Source: AB-137-C09 sp964458185
GTDB lineage: Bacteria; Pseudomonadota; Zetaproteobacteria; Mariprofundales; Mariprofundaceae
NCBI GenBank assembly: GCA_964458185.1
Contig: CAYWFG010000003.1
Coordinates: forward strand, 1-64,000
DNA length: 64,000 nucleotides
Reading direction: 5' to 3'
Part shown: positions 1 through 7,824 of the stretch, piece by piece
How the letters are laid out: every line of letters starts with the position of its first letter
Position numbering within the stretch: the stretch's first letter is position 1
Translations under genes and position numbers: made by a program
Notes under the pieces: model-generated
Database searches by the model: none
What the model was told of the DNA's origin: nothing
The model's input: only the letters and a program-made list of their open reading frames with translations

Positions 1-22
1 ATACACAATTGCGAGCAGTTAG

Positions 23-55
23 TCATTTGTTTTGTCCCGTCTTAAAAGGGAAGCC
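23..55. repeat. Dispersed short motif, copy 1
   Basis: A 33-bp segment ending just before the yggU stop codon. It matches the segment at 46314-46346 at 30 of 33 positions, and the shared core (CCCGTCTTAAAAGGGAAGCC) recurs in altered form near 50285 and 54946. It can form only a short CCC/GGG stem. All four copies sit at 3' ends of genes. It could be a bidirectional terminator, a protein-binding site or a mobile-element scar. Confidence 0.55.
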
Positions 56-56
56 T

Positions 57-365
57 TTATTGTTGTAATATGTTCTCTATTGCTTTCATTAACACTTCAG
101 CGTTCCCTTCGATAAAAAAACGTTTGCTGCGCGACTGATGCCCTGCAACAATGCTTACATCTGACTTTGCAATGCACAGCAATGTAGCCAATAATACTGC
201 TATCGCAACATTCGCTTTGCCATCTTGTGGTGCTGCATGAACGGCTAGTTTGATTGCATCGCCATGAATCCCACGCAAGCCTTCTTTTCGCGCCGCTGGT
301 TGGGCGTGAACACGAATATAAACACCTGTTTTAGATAGGGTTAAATACGTAGGGCAATCATTCAC
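57..365 (-). CDS. yggU: YggU/DUF167 family protein
   Basis: Small conserved protein (about 102 residues) of the YggU/DUF167 family, whose biochemical role is unknown. The family core is clear: a strand like VYIRVHAQPAARKEG, then a GDAIKLAVHAAPQDGKAN motif, then a helix and an RSKRFFIEG strand. I place the start at the GTG at 365, which overlaps the yggT stop (GTGA, 4 bp) and implies translational coupling; the longer open frame upstream would run deep into yggT. It is the last gene of yggS-proC-yggT-yggU, a common proteobacterial order. A dispersed short repeat directly follows the stop. Confidence 0.85.
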   Translation of the reverse strand: MNDCPTYLTLSKTGVYIRVHAQPAARKEGLRGIHGDAIKLAVHAAPQDGKANVAIAVLLATLLCIAKSDVSIVAGHQSRSKRFFIEGNAEVLMKAIENILQQ

Positions 366-658
366 AAAAAGCCAAGCGCAAAGCGACTGATGGTCTGTAC
401 TGCAAAGGTATCTATAAAATACAAAATAAATAACACAACCATGGGGGTCCAATCCATGCCATAGAATGGCGGAATCCAGCGATAAAAAGGACGCAGCATG
501 GGATCAGTGATTTGATAAATAAGTTTTACGATCGGGTTGTAAGGGTCAGGTGAAACAAACGATAGTATGGCGCGTGCCACGATAGCAAAGATAGCAATAT
601 TGATCACCATGCTTAATAGCCCAGCAATGGCTTGCAGCAAATAGCCAATCATATACAT
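362..658 (-). CDS. yggT: YggT family membrane protein
   Basis: A 98-residue integral membrane protein of the YggT family. Two hydrophobic segments (about residues 5-30 and 70-95) flank a polar stretch with the family pattern DPYNPIVKLIYQITDPMLRPFYRWIPP. E. coli YggT has been linked to osmotic tolerance, and relatives act in division or cofactor assembly in cyanobacteria and plastids; the role here is unproven. The ATG overlaps the last base of the proC stop (TGATG), so it is coupled to proC. An alternative ATG lies two codons downstream. Confidence 0.88.
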   Translation of the reverse strand: MYMIGYLLQAIAGLLSMVINIAIFAIVARAILSFVSPDPYNPIVKLIYQITDPMLRPFYRWIPPFYGMDWTPMVVLFILYFIDTFAVQTISRFALGFL

Positions 659-1461
659 CAGCCCAATTCACGAGAACGACGGTCTGCCGCACGAACGCCT
701 GAACGCACCGCATCTGCAATGCCTTTTTCAAACATACAATCAAGGGCTGCCAATGTTGTACCGCCAGGGCTGCTTACTTGCCCACGCAGTGTTGCCGCAG
801 AACGCCCACTTTCTGTTAACATTTTGCCCGCACCTAATGCCGTTTGTGATGCTAATTTTCCTGCTAACTCTGCCGATAAACCCAGCGTTTCGCCAGCGCC
901 TTGCATCAATTCAGTGAGCAAAAAGAAATAAGCAGGACCACTGCCAGAAATCGCAGTAACGGCATTCATCATCGATTCTTTTTCGATCCACGCGGTTTTT
1001 CCTGCGCAGTTAAAAATATACGTCGCTCGATCACGGTGTAAGACCGTAGCTTCGCTAAACAACACCGACATACCAGCACCCAGTAAAGCGGGTGTGTTGG
1101 GCATGACTCTCACCCACGCAGCATGATTTTGTGTCATGTCATGTTGCAACGATGCAATGGATTTTCCTGCGGCAATACTGATTGCCGTTACTGAGTCTAC
1201 AAGCACGCCTAGATCGGTTAACACGGTCGCTATTTGTTGCGGTTTGACGGCAAACACCACGACATCAGCATTAATAATGGCTTCTTTATTGGTTTTTTCG
1301 GTATGGATGGAAAACTTTTTTTCCATGGTTGTTAATCGCTCTGAGCTAATATCCATTACCGTAATATTTTTTGCATCATGATCATGATGAATCAGCCCTG
1401 CAACCAAGGCTTCTGCCATGTTTCCTGCACCAATAAACGTGATTTTTAAACCTTTCATCAT
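658..1461 (-). CDS. proC: Pyrroline-5-carboxylate reductase
   Basis: Catalyses the NAD(P)H-dependent reduction of pyrroline-5-carboxylate to proline, the last step of proline synthesis, in the cytoplasm. The dinucleotide-binding motif GAGNMA is at residues 11-16, RVMPNTPA at 118-125, the substrate-loop signature ISGSGPAY at 171-178 and SPGGTT at 231-236. The length (267 aa) is normal. It overlaps yggS upstream by 4 bp (ATGA) and yggT downstream by 1 bp, so the genes form a tight operon. Confidence 0.97.
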   Translation of the reverse strand: MMKGLKITFIGAGNMAEALVAGLIHHDHDAKNITVMDISSERLTTMEKKFSIHTEKTNKEAIINADVVVFAVKPQQIATVLTDLGVLVDSVTAISIAAGKSIASLQHDMTQNHAAWVRVMPNTPALLGAGMSVLFSEATVLHRDRATYIFNCAGKTAWIEKESMMNAVTAISGSGPAYFFLLTELMQGAGETLGLSAELAGKLASQTALGAGKMLTESGRSAATLRGQVSSPGGTTLAALDCMFEKGIADAVRSGVRAADRRSRELG

Positions 1462-2069
1462 GACTCCCTAAATAACATTCGACCTAAGCGCACCATGGTA
1501 GCACCTTCGGCAATGGCTTCTTGCCAATCACCACTCATGCCCATGCTAAGCTCTGGCAATCGGGCGGGTAAGGCATCACGACACTGACGTAAACATTGAA
1601 AAGCATGACGCGCATTGCCACCGTGGGCAGCCATGCCCATGACACCGACAATATCCAGTGGTCTAATTGCAGAGGCTCGGGTATAAAAATCAACAAGCTG
1701 GCTTGGATCAATGCCGTGCTTTTGTGATTCACCTGAAATATTGACTTGAATCAACACAGGCAAGCGTCGCCCCTGAACATGGCGTGCCACTGCCTCTGCC
1801 GTAGTCAAATCAGACAATGAGTGCCACATCGCAGCATAACGTGCGACATACTTCGCTTTGTTTTTTTGCAAAGGACCAATCATATGCCAGCAGCATTGTG
1901 GCCAACATGTTGCCCGATCGCGCAGTTGTTGCGGCCTTGATTCAGCAAAGTCTTGTTGCCCCGTTTGAATCAATGCGTCCACCGCGTCATCTTCGGCGTA
2001 TTTACTCACTGCAATCAGGCGGACATGCTGCTTGGCTAATTGTTCTCGTAACTGCGCCGCATCTACCAC
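1458..2069 (-). CDS. yggS: YggS family PLP homeostasis protein
   Basis: Fold-type III pyridoxal-phosphate binding protein (PLPBP/YggS) involved in PLP and amino-acid homeostasis; no enzymatic activity is established for the family. The PLP lysine is Lys23 in the AVSKYA motif, followed by AESRPQQL, HMIGPLQKNK, the MGMSGDW phosphate-binding segment and GATMVRLGRMLF at the C terminus. At 203 aa it is slightly shorter than the usual 220-235, missing part of the N terminus. The start is a GTG with no strong ribosome binding site close by, so the exact start is uncertain. It is the first gene of the proC operon, 40 bp after ybaB. Confidence 0.92.
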   Translation of the reverse strand: MVDAAQLREQLAKQHVRLIAVSKYAEDDAVDALIQTGQQDFAESRPQQLRDRATCWPQCCWHMIGPLQKNKAKYVARYAAMWHSLSDLTTAEAVARHVQGRRLPVLIQVNISGESQKHGIDPSQLVDFYTRASAIRPLDIVGVMGMAAHGGNARHAFQCLRQCRDALPARLPELSMGMSGDWQEAIAEGATMVRLGRMLFRES

Positions 2070-2108
2070 AGAATCCGTTGTTTCATTGCCTTCTTGGAAT
2101 AGCCATGA

Positions 2109-2423
2109 TTATAAGCTAAAGCCTGGTGGTAATGGCATGCCTGACATCATATCTTTTTGTTTCTCTTTACTTTTTTGATTGATGGTTTGGGTGGCATGAT
2201 TGCATGCTGCGGCAACAAGATCTTCAATCATATCTTTATCTTGATCTGCCCAAAGGGCATCTTCGATATTAACACGGCTAACATGATGCTCGCCATTCAT
2301 GGTAACTTTGACCATGCCGCCACCAGCTTCGCCTGTTACTTCTAATGTAGCCAATTCTGCTTGCATTTCTTTCATGCGGGATTGCATTTCTTGCGCTTGT
2401 TTCATCATCTTGCCAATATTCAT
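2109..2423 (-). CDS. ybaB: YbaB/EbfC nucleoid-associated protein
   Basis: Small dimeric DNA-binding nucleoid-associated protein (YbaB/EbfC). The 104-residue sequence shows the N-terminal MMKQAQEMQSRMKEMQ coiled helix, the GGGMVKVTMNGEHHVSRVNI sheet and a Met/Pro-rich tail. In many bacteria it lies between dnaX and recR; here it lies between trmFO and yggS, so that linkage is lost. It starts 14 bp after the trmFO stop and is probably cotranscribed with it. RBS: AGGAAGAG upstream of the ATG. Confidence 0.9.
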   Translation of the reverse strand: MNIGKMMKQAQEMQSRMKEMQAELATLEVTGEAGGGMVKVTMNGEHHVSRVNIEDALWADQDKDMIEDLVAAACNHATQTINQKSKEKQKDMMSGMPLPPGFSL

Positions 2424-2437
2424 GGACTCTTCCTTGT

Positions 2438-3781
2438 TTAAATCGTTTTGTTATTTAGCCACGCTTGCAAAGCATGCAGGGCGCGTTCTGATACAGCTAT
2501 CCGTCGTTCTGCTTTGCCCAAGCGACGTTTGCCATCGCGTTTAGGTCCTAATGGCAACAGACCAAAGTTGATGTTCATCGGTTGAAAGTTATCGGGCAAG
2601 CTTCCTGATATATGCCCAAGCAAGCCACCGTGGGCTGTTGTTTCAGGGGGAAGCACGGGAGATTGACCCTTTATTGTTGCGGCTAAAAAGCGTCCTGCCA
2701 TCAAGCCACTGGCAGCAGATTCAACATAACCTTCGACACCAATCATTTGCCCCGCAAAAAAGATTCGTGGTTCTGCCTTAAAACGAAGAAATGAATCCAA
2801 CAAGGCAGGGGATTTAATAAAGGTGTTTCGATGCAACGAACCCAAACGAAAAAACTCCGCTGATTCTAACGCTGGAATGGTACGAAAAACCCGTTGCTGT
2901 TCACCGTAGGTCATTTTGGTTTGAAAACCAACCATATTCATCAATGATTTAGCACGATTGTCTTGCCTCAATTGCACCACAGCATGAAAAACCTCACCTG
3001 TTCTTGGGTGTTCTAAACCAACGGGTTTCATCGGTCCAAAACGCGGGGTTTCTCGCCCACGTTCTGCCATCACTTCAATGGGCATACAACCTTCAAAAAA
3101 GGGAATATTTTCAAAATCTTTAAAGGTAACTTTATCTGCTTGCAACAAGGCATCAATAAACGCTTCGTACTGCATTTTATTCATCGGGCAATTCAGGTAG
3201 TCACCTGCTTCACCCTCGGCGACATTCTTATCGTAACGGGATTTCCAGTAAGCGATATTCATATTGATTGATTCAGCATCAATGACAGGCGCGATAGCAT
3301 CAAAAAAGCTTAATTGCGTTTCACCCGTTCGCTTGGCAATGCTTTGATACAAGGCATCAGAAGTTAAAGGCCCTGTTGCCAACAACACCAACCCTTGATC
3401 AGGAATATCGGTGACTTCTTGATTAATCAAATCAATATGAGGGTGCTGTTGCAATACTTTGGTCACTTGGGCGGAAAATTCATTCCGATCCACAGCCAAT
3501 GCACCCCCTGCGGGGATTCGCGTGGCATCGGCAATGCGCATAATCAATGAATTCATCATGCGCATTTCAGCATGCAATAAACCCACCGCATTGCCCAAGT
3601 GATCTGCTCGAAATGAATTGGAGCAAACCAATTCTGCACAATCACCTGTTTGATGTGCTGCCGTCAATTGCTGGGGGCGCATTTCCATCAATCGAACAGC
3701 AATTCCACGCTCAGCTAATTGCCATGCAGCTTCAGAACCAGCAAGTCCTGCACCAATAATCGTTACCTTATTGGTCATCAA
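2438..3781 (-). CDS. trmFO: TrmFO, folate/FAD-dependent tRNA U54 methyltransferase
   Basis: Forms 5-methyluridine (T54) in the tRNA T-loop with methylenetetrahydrofolate and FADH2. It has the FAD dinucleotide motif GAGLAGSEAAW at residues 10-20, a cysteine at 53 (LVCSNS) and one at 232 (FFEGCMP) that match the two functional cysteines of characterised TrmFO, ETPRFGPMKPVGL in the middle, and the C-terminal FAD motif GQMIGVEGYVESAASG. The length (447 aa) is typical. TrmFO is common in Firmicutes, alpha- and deltaproteobacteria, whereas gammaproteobacteria normally use TrmA, so it is a taxonomic clue. It overlaps the BamC-like gene by 4 bp (ATGA). Confidence 0.96.
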   Translation of the reverse strand: MMTNKVTIIGAGLAGSEAAWQLAERGIAVRLMEMRPQQLTAAHQTGDCAELVCSNSFRADHLGNAVGLLHAEMRMMNSLIMRIADATRIPAGGALAVDRNEFSAQVTKVLQQHPHIDLINQEVTDIPDQGLVLLATGPLTSDALYQSIAKRTGETQLSFFDAIAPVIDAESINMNIAYWKSRYDKNVAEGEAGDYLNCPMNKMQYEAFIDALLQADKVTFKDFENIPFFEGCMPIEVMAERGRETPRFGPMKPVGLEHPRTGEVFHAVVQLRQDNRAKSLMNMVGFQTKMTYGEQQRVFRTIPALESAEFFRLGSLHRNTFIKSPALLDSFLRFKAEPRIFFAGQMIGVEGYVESAASGLMAGRFLAATIKGQSPVLPPETTAHGGLLGHISGSLPDNFQPMNINFGLLPLGPKRDGKRRLGKAERRIAVSERALHALQAWLNNKTI

Positions 3782-4449
3782 TGGGTCGCGGTAGGTAATC
3801 GTTCCTCAACGCGAGTGAATAAATCATCGGCATACTTGCGTTTCAACTTTTTATTAACCCAATGATTACTAATAAATGCCTGCCCTAAAGTGCGCACCTC
3901 TAGCCGCGTCATGCGTGATGCATTGCCATCTTTTTCTTGCAATCGCAATACGCGAACAATGTATCGGTAACGAAAGGCACGCGCCTTGCCACCAAACAAA
4001 TTCATGCCTTTGCCAAAGCTATTGCTGTTGGCATTGTTGGCATCGGTACGAATCCAATCGGTGGTTAATGTGCCGCTTGGAGAATCAACGCTAGCCACGG
4101 GTAAATTCAAAGCTGTCATGGCATCCACCACAGCAGAAAAAATACGCCCCGTCGATTCTTTATAAACTTTTGCATCCAATGCTACGCGGGTTCCTGCTAC
4201 GGCCTTGCGGTAACGTTCAGGAATATTCTTGCTGGTTGCAATTTGATCAGATGCGGGAACTTCTACTGTGCCGCGAAGTTCAGGAGGAATTTCTAAAGCG
4301 GGTCGCACTTTGGCTTGCACTGTTTTTTGTGTGATAACCTTGCCATTTGCGCCTTCATCCGTTGACCAAAACATTTTTGGCATACTTGAACAGGCGGTAA
4401 AACTCATGGTGATGATCGCTGCCAAAGGCAACATAGCTATTTTTTTCAT
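3778..4449 (-). CDS. BamC-like outer-membrane lipoprotein
   Basis: A 223-residue predicted lipoprotein with a signal peptide and lipobox ending at Cys20 (SFTAC). The proximal PALEIPPELRGT segment resembles the extended BamC N-terminal region (LDVPPEL) that contacts BamD, followed by a mixed alpha/beta domain. I call it BamC-like/NlpB-like rather than BamC because similarity beyond the N terminus is modest to the eye. BamB (26.5-27.7 kb) and BamD (55-55.7 kb) are also in this window. It is followed by trmFO with a 4-bp overlap. No clear ribosome binding site precedes the ATG. Confidence 0.65.
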   Translation of the reverse strand: MKKIAMLPLAAIITMSFTACSSMPKMFWSTDEGANGKVITQKTVQAKVRPALEIPPELRGTVEVPASDQIATSKNIPERYRKAVAGTRVALDAKVYKESTGRIFSAVVDAMTALNLPVASVDSPSGTLTTDWIRTDANNANSNSFGKGMNLFGGKARAFRYRYIVRVLRLQEKDGNASRMTRLEVRTLGQAFISNHWVNKKLKRKYADDLFTRVEERLPTATH

Positions 4450-4501
4450 AATGGCAGATTCAAGCCGTGTACATGAACCACGTCAAGTGTAAGAAGCGCA
4501 C

Positions 4502-5065
4502 TCAACTTGCAGGACCACTGGAAACAAGCACCTTGGCTGGGCGAATCAAACGACCATGCAAGGTGTAGCCCGCACAATGTTGCGCAATAATGATGCCTTC
4601 GTCAGCATCGGCAGGCATCTTCGATAATGCTTCGTGTTGATGGGGGTCAAACGCTTTGCCCATAGATTCAATACGTTTCATCTCAAATTTTTCCATCACG
4701 TCATGCCATGCATCCAAGGTTAATTGAATGCCATCACGAACGCCTTGTTCATTGCCTTCTTTTACATCCAAGGCTCGCTCTAGGTTATCAACCACATCCA
4801 GCAAATTGGTGGCAAACCGTTCAACGGCAAACTTGCGCGCATCAGCGATTTCTTTTTGTGTACGCCGCCGAAAGTTTTCCATTTCGGCTTGGGCGCGCAA
4901 TAATTTATCTTTTAATGCAGCCAATTCATCGTCTACTGGATTATCGCTCTGTACGTCTTCATCAACGACATCAGCACATAATTCTGCATTGATGGGTGCA
5001 TTCGTTTCTTCGGCAACAGGTTCTTCTTTGCCTTGTTGTTGATCACGCGCTTGTTGATCGTTCAT
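4502..5065 (-). CDS. grpE: GrpE nucleotide exchange factor for DnaK
   Basis: Cochaperone that releases ADP from DnaK. The 187 residues comprise an acidic disordered N terminus (about 1-45), a long coiled-coil helix with AALKDKLLRAQAEMENFRRR, and the beta-wing with the MKRIESMGKAFDPHQHEALS signature and the GRLIRPAKVLVS end. dnaK/dnaJ are not adjacent; grpE stands alone after ftsY with its own sigma32-type promoter, so it can respond to heat independently. RBS GGAG lies 8 bp upstream of the ATG. Confidence 0.96.
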   Translation of the reverse strand: MNDQQARDQQQGKEEPVAEETNAPINAELCADVVDEDVQSDNPVDDELAALKDKLLRAQAEMENFRRRTQKEIADARKFAVERFATNLLDVVDNLERALDVKEGNEQGVRDGIQLTLDAWHDVMEKFEMKRIESMGKAFDPHQHEALSKMPADADEGIIIAQHCAGYTLHGRLIRPAKVLVSSGPAS

Positions 5066-5105
5066 TTACATTCTCCAATAAAAAAAGTCACAGTGGACGT
5101 TTAGG

Positions 5106-5131
5106 TAGGGGCTTTTGCCTTGTGTTTCAAG
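5106..5131 (-). promoter_or_regulatory. Sigma32-type heat-shock promoter of grpE
   Basis: Read on the minus strand, the -35 is CTTGAAA and the -10 is CCCCTA, separated by exactly 13 bases. This matches the RpoH consensus (CTTGAAA-N13-CCCCATNT) almost perfectly and lies about 40 bp upstream of the grpE ATG. A 7-bp stem-loop lies just upstream, between ftsY and the promoter. Confidence 0.78.
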
Positions 5132-5138
5132 GGGTGCG

Positions 5139-5161
5139 AGGGTAGGTGTGGAATCTACCCT
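5139..5161 (-). terminator. Possible stem-loop after ftsY
   Basis: The minus strand reads AGGGTAG, a 9-nt loop, then CTACCCT: a perfect 7-bp stem starting a few bases past the ftsY stop. No T-run follows, so intrinsic termination is doubtful. It could attenuate read-through into grpE. Confidence 0.3.
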
Positions 5162-5166
5162 TACAT

Positions 5167-6057
5167 TTATTTATCATCGGGTAAAAGACTTGTTATAAAG
5201 CCATCGGCATCAAAGGGCATTAAATCTTCCAGTGTTTCGCCGACACCGATATAACGAATAGGTAATTGATAGGTGTCGGCTAATTGCAATACAATGCCGC
5301 CTTTTGCTGTACCATCAAGCTTGGTGATAATAAGACCTGTTGTACCTGCTGTTTCACGAAAACGCTCGACTTGTACCATCGCATTTTGCCCTGTACCACC
5401 ATCCAATACGTGCCATACCTCATGCGGCGCATCGTGTTGTGCTTTACTAATTACGCGGCGGACTTTTGCCAATTCGTTCATCAAACCTTGATCGTTTTGC
5501 ACCCGTCCTGCGGTATCAATAATGATCACATCATAGCCACGGGCATAACCACGTTGAACGGTATCAAAAGCTACCGATGCAGGGTCTGCGCCTTCATGTT
5601 GACGCACCATATCTGCCCCTGCACGCTCCACCCAAACAGCCAACTGATCAACGGCTGCCGCACGAAAGGTATCACCTGCACCCACCAATACTTTTTTACC
5701 TTGGCGGCGGAACATGGTGGCTAACTTACCAATGGTGGTGGTCTTCCCCGTGCCATTAACACCAATCACCAACAGTACCAAGGGCTGCGCGGTTAATGGT
5801 TTGCCTTGGGTTGCTGGCATGAGCTTTTTCACCATCGCTTGATGCAAGGCTTCCCGTACTGGCAGCCTTGCTTTGCGTGCATATTGCACCAAATCATCAG
5901 CCACACCCGCGCCACAATCTGCCATAATTAAGCCATCTTCAATGTCTTGCCACGCAGCCTCAGTTAACTTTTTAGCCTTGCTGCCTGGAATAAGCTGCGC
6001 TAAATTTTGCCGACTGCGACTTAAGCCTTTTTTTAATCGTGAAAAGAATCCACTCAT
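5167..6057 (-). CDS. ftsY: FtsY, signal recognition particle receptor GTPase
   Basis: SRP receptor that docks ribosome-nascent chain complexes at the membrane. The 296 residues are an NG domain only, without the long acidic A domain of E. coli FtsY. Motifs: G1 GVNGTGKTTT at 99-108, DTFRAAA at 129-135, DTAGR at 181-185, TKLDGTAKGG near 247-256 and a C-terminal GVGETLEDLMPFD. DGGTGQNA replaces the common DAxxGQNA. The amphipathic N terminus (FFSRLKKGLSRSR) fits lipid targeting. It precedes grpE and follows purE on the same strand. Confidence 0.97.
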   Translation of the reverse strand: MSGFFSRLKKGLSRSRQNLAQLIPGSKAKKLTEAAWQDIEDGLIMADCGAGVADDLVQYARKARLPVREALHQAMVKKLMPATQGKPLTAQPLVLLVIGVNGTGKTTTIGKLATMFRRQGKKVLVGAGDTFRAAAVDQLAVWVERAGADMVRQHEGADPASVAFDTVQRGYARGYDVIIIDTAGRVQNDQGLMNELAKVRRVISKAQHDAPHEVWHVLDGGTGQNAMVQVERFRETAGTTGLIITKLDGTAKGGIVLQLADTYQLPIRYIGVGETLEDLMPFDADGFITSLLPDDK

Positions 6058-6079
6058 TCAAACTCCTAAGGAACGGGAA

Positions 6080-6547
6080 TTAATCGACAGGGTTCGCTTG
6101 TTGCGCTCGATCCTGTTGTAATTTTTCACGCAGCGTCATATCGTGTATGGCTAGCATTTGTATTGCCAATAAAGCTGCATTTTTTGCGCCATTGATAGCA
6201 ACTGTGGCAACAGGAATCCCCGGCGGCATCATCACCGTCGCATGCAAAGCGTCTTGCCCTGCCAGTGCGCCAGAGGCAATAGGCACACCAATCACAGGAA
6301 ACACTGTTTTCGATGCCACCACACCTGCCAAATGAGCCGCCATGCCAGCAGCACAGATAAACACGGTGCAACCATTTTCTTCAGCTTCTTTAACGGCTGC
6401 AACCGTTGCCTCTGGCATGCGATGCGCTGAACGAATTAAGGTACGGTAGGGTACACCATAGGCAGCCAATTCCGCCTCGGTTTTTTGCATGATGGGCAAG
6501 TCAGTTTTACTGCCCATTAAAATTAATACATCAATGTTTTTCATCAT
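6080..6547 (-). CDS. purE: N5-CAIR mutase PurE
   Basis: Catalytic subunit of phosphoribosylaminoimidazole carboxylase in de novo purine synthesis. The 155 residues carry the nucleotide loop GSKTDLPIM (12-20), the SAHRMPE motif near 40-46, AAGMAAHLAG and the MPPGIPVATVAI region. It overlaps purD by 4 bp. No purK partner is adjacent, so carboxyphosphate-dependent PurK must be elsewhere or a direct-carboxylating form is used. The SAHR motif favours the bacterial mutase (class I), while the AAGMAAHLAG loop departs from the common GAGGAAHLPG form. Confidence 0.94.
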   Translation of the reverse strand: MMKNIDVLILMGSKTDLPIMQKTEAELAAYGVPYRTLIRSAHRMPEATVAAVKEAEENGCTVFICAAGMAAHLAGVVASKTVFPVIGVPIASGALAGQDALHATVMMPPGIPVATVAINGAKNAALLAIQMLAIHDMTLREKLQQDRAQQANPVD

Positions 6548-7824
6548 GATCCTTCAGTGTTATTTAATGCACGATGCCCAATATCACGGCGATAATAAGC
6601 CCCTGACCAGCGTAATTGTTTGAGTGCTTCATAGACACGATTGCGTGCTGTTGCAATATCAGCACCTAAGGCGGTAACACCTAACACACGCCCGCCATTG
6701 TTGACCAACTGCCCATCGTGCATGGCTGTGCCTGCATGAAAGATAGTAACACCTATTTGTTCTAATGTATTTAAACCATCAATAGGCTGCCCAGTTGAAA
6801 AGGCAGCGGGATAGCCCTCTGAAGCCACGACTACACACAAAGCGGCTTCATCGTGCCATTGCAGTGGCGTATCAGGCAGGGTATTGCTTGCCGCAGCCAA
6901 CAAGACTTGCCCTAAATCAGATGCCAAACGCATCATTAAAGGCTGGCATTCAGGGTCTCCAAAGCGCACGTTAAACTCCAGCGTCTTGGCGCCATCATCA
7001 CAAAGCATGATGCCAGCATACAGCACACCGACAAAATGAATACCCCGCGCTTGTAATGTGGCAATCACAGGGCGAACGATTTCTTCAAGCACCATCGTTG
7101 CCACATCATCACTGACGCAAGGTGCAGGCGAATATGCCCCCATGCCGCCCGTATTGGGCCCTGTATCCCCTTCGTTGAGCGCTTTATGATCTTGACTAGA
7201 AGCAAGCGGCACAATGGTATCACCTGCAACAATAAACAAACATGAGGCTTCTTCACCTTGCAAGCATTCTTCAATAACGATTTCTGCGCCTGCATCACCA
7301 AAGCTATTGCCCGATAACATATCGCGTGCGGCAGCGACGGCAGTGGCTATATCTTCGGCAACCACCACGCCTTTGCCTGCGGCAAGTCCTGAAGCTTTGA
7401 TTACAATGGGTGCACCCCAACGGCGAATCAATGCCTCTGCCGCATCAGCATCGTGATGCACTTCAAATGCTGCTGTAGGCACACCTGCTTGCTGCATGAT
7501 TTCTTTAGAAAACGCTTTGCTTCCTTCTAATTTTGCCGCCGAGGCATTAGGACCAAAGACAGCAAAACCCTTTGCTCGCAATTGATTAGCAAGACCCAAT
7601 ACCAATGCAACTTCAGGACCAACCACCACCAAATCAGGGTTTTCTTTAATCGCTAGGGCAATCAACCCTTCGATGTCTTCTGCACCGACTGCAACACAGC
7701 GCGCAACAGCCGCAATACCAGGGTTGCCAGGCGCGCAAATTACCGTCTCTACCGATGGTGATGCATCCAGCCTCCAGCATAATGCATGCTCTCGTCCGCC
7801 GCCACCAACAACCATTACCTTCAT
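6544..7824 (-). CDS. purD: Phosphoribosylamine-glycine ligase PurD
   Basis: ATP-grasp enzyme making glycinamide ribonucleotide from phosphoribosylamine, glycine and ATP. It starts with the typical MKVMVVGGGGREHAL, then GPEVALVLGLANQLR, the ATP-grasp KASGLAAGKGVVVAE segment, DHKALNEGDTGPNTGGMGAYSP and EFNVRFGDPECQ. 426 aa is the usual length. It overlaps purE downstream and the YdbH-like gene upstream by 4 bp each, so the three genes are probably one transcript starting near 10.2 kb. Confidence 0.97.
   Translation of the reverse strand: MKVMVVGGGGREHALCWRLDASPSVETVICAPGNPGIAAVARCVAVGAEDIEGLIALAIKENPDLVVVGPEVALVLGLANQLRAKGFAVFGPNASAAKLEGSKAFSKEIMQQAGVPTAAFEVHHDADAAEALIRRWGAPIVIKASGLAAGKGVVVAEDIATAVAAARDMLSGNSFGDAGAEIVIEECLQGEEASCLFIVAGDTIVPLASSQDHKALNEGDTGPNTGGMGAYSPAPCVSDDVATMVLEEIVRPVIATLQARGIHFVGVLYAGIMLCDDGAKTLEFNVRFGDPECQPLMMRLASDLGQVLLAAASNTLPDTPLQWHDEAALCVVVASEGYPAAFSTGQPIDGLNTLEQIGVTIFHAGTAMHDGQLVNNGGRVLGVTALGADIATARNRVYEALKQLRWSGAYYRRDIGHRALNNTEGS

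Noticed and set aside
4458..4486. TTGACG-N17-TTGAAT upstream of the BamC-like gene
   Set aside because: The implied start of transcription would leave almost no leader and the -10 is poor.
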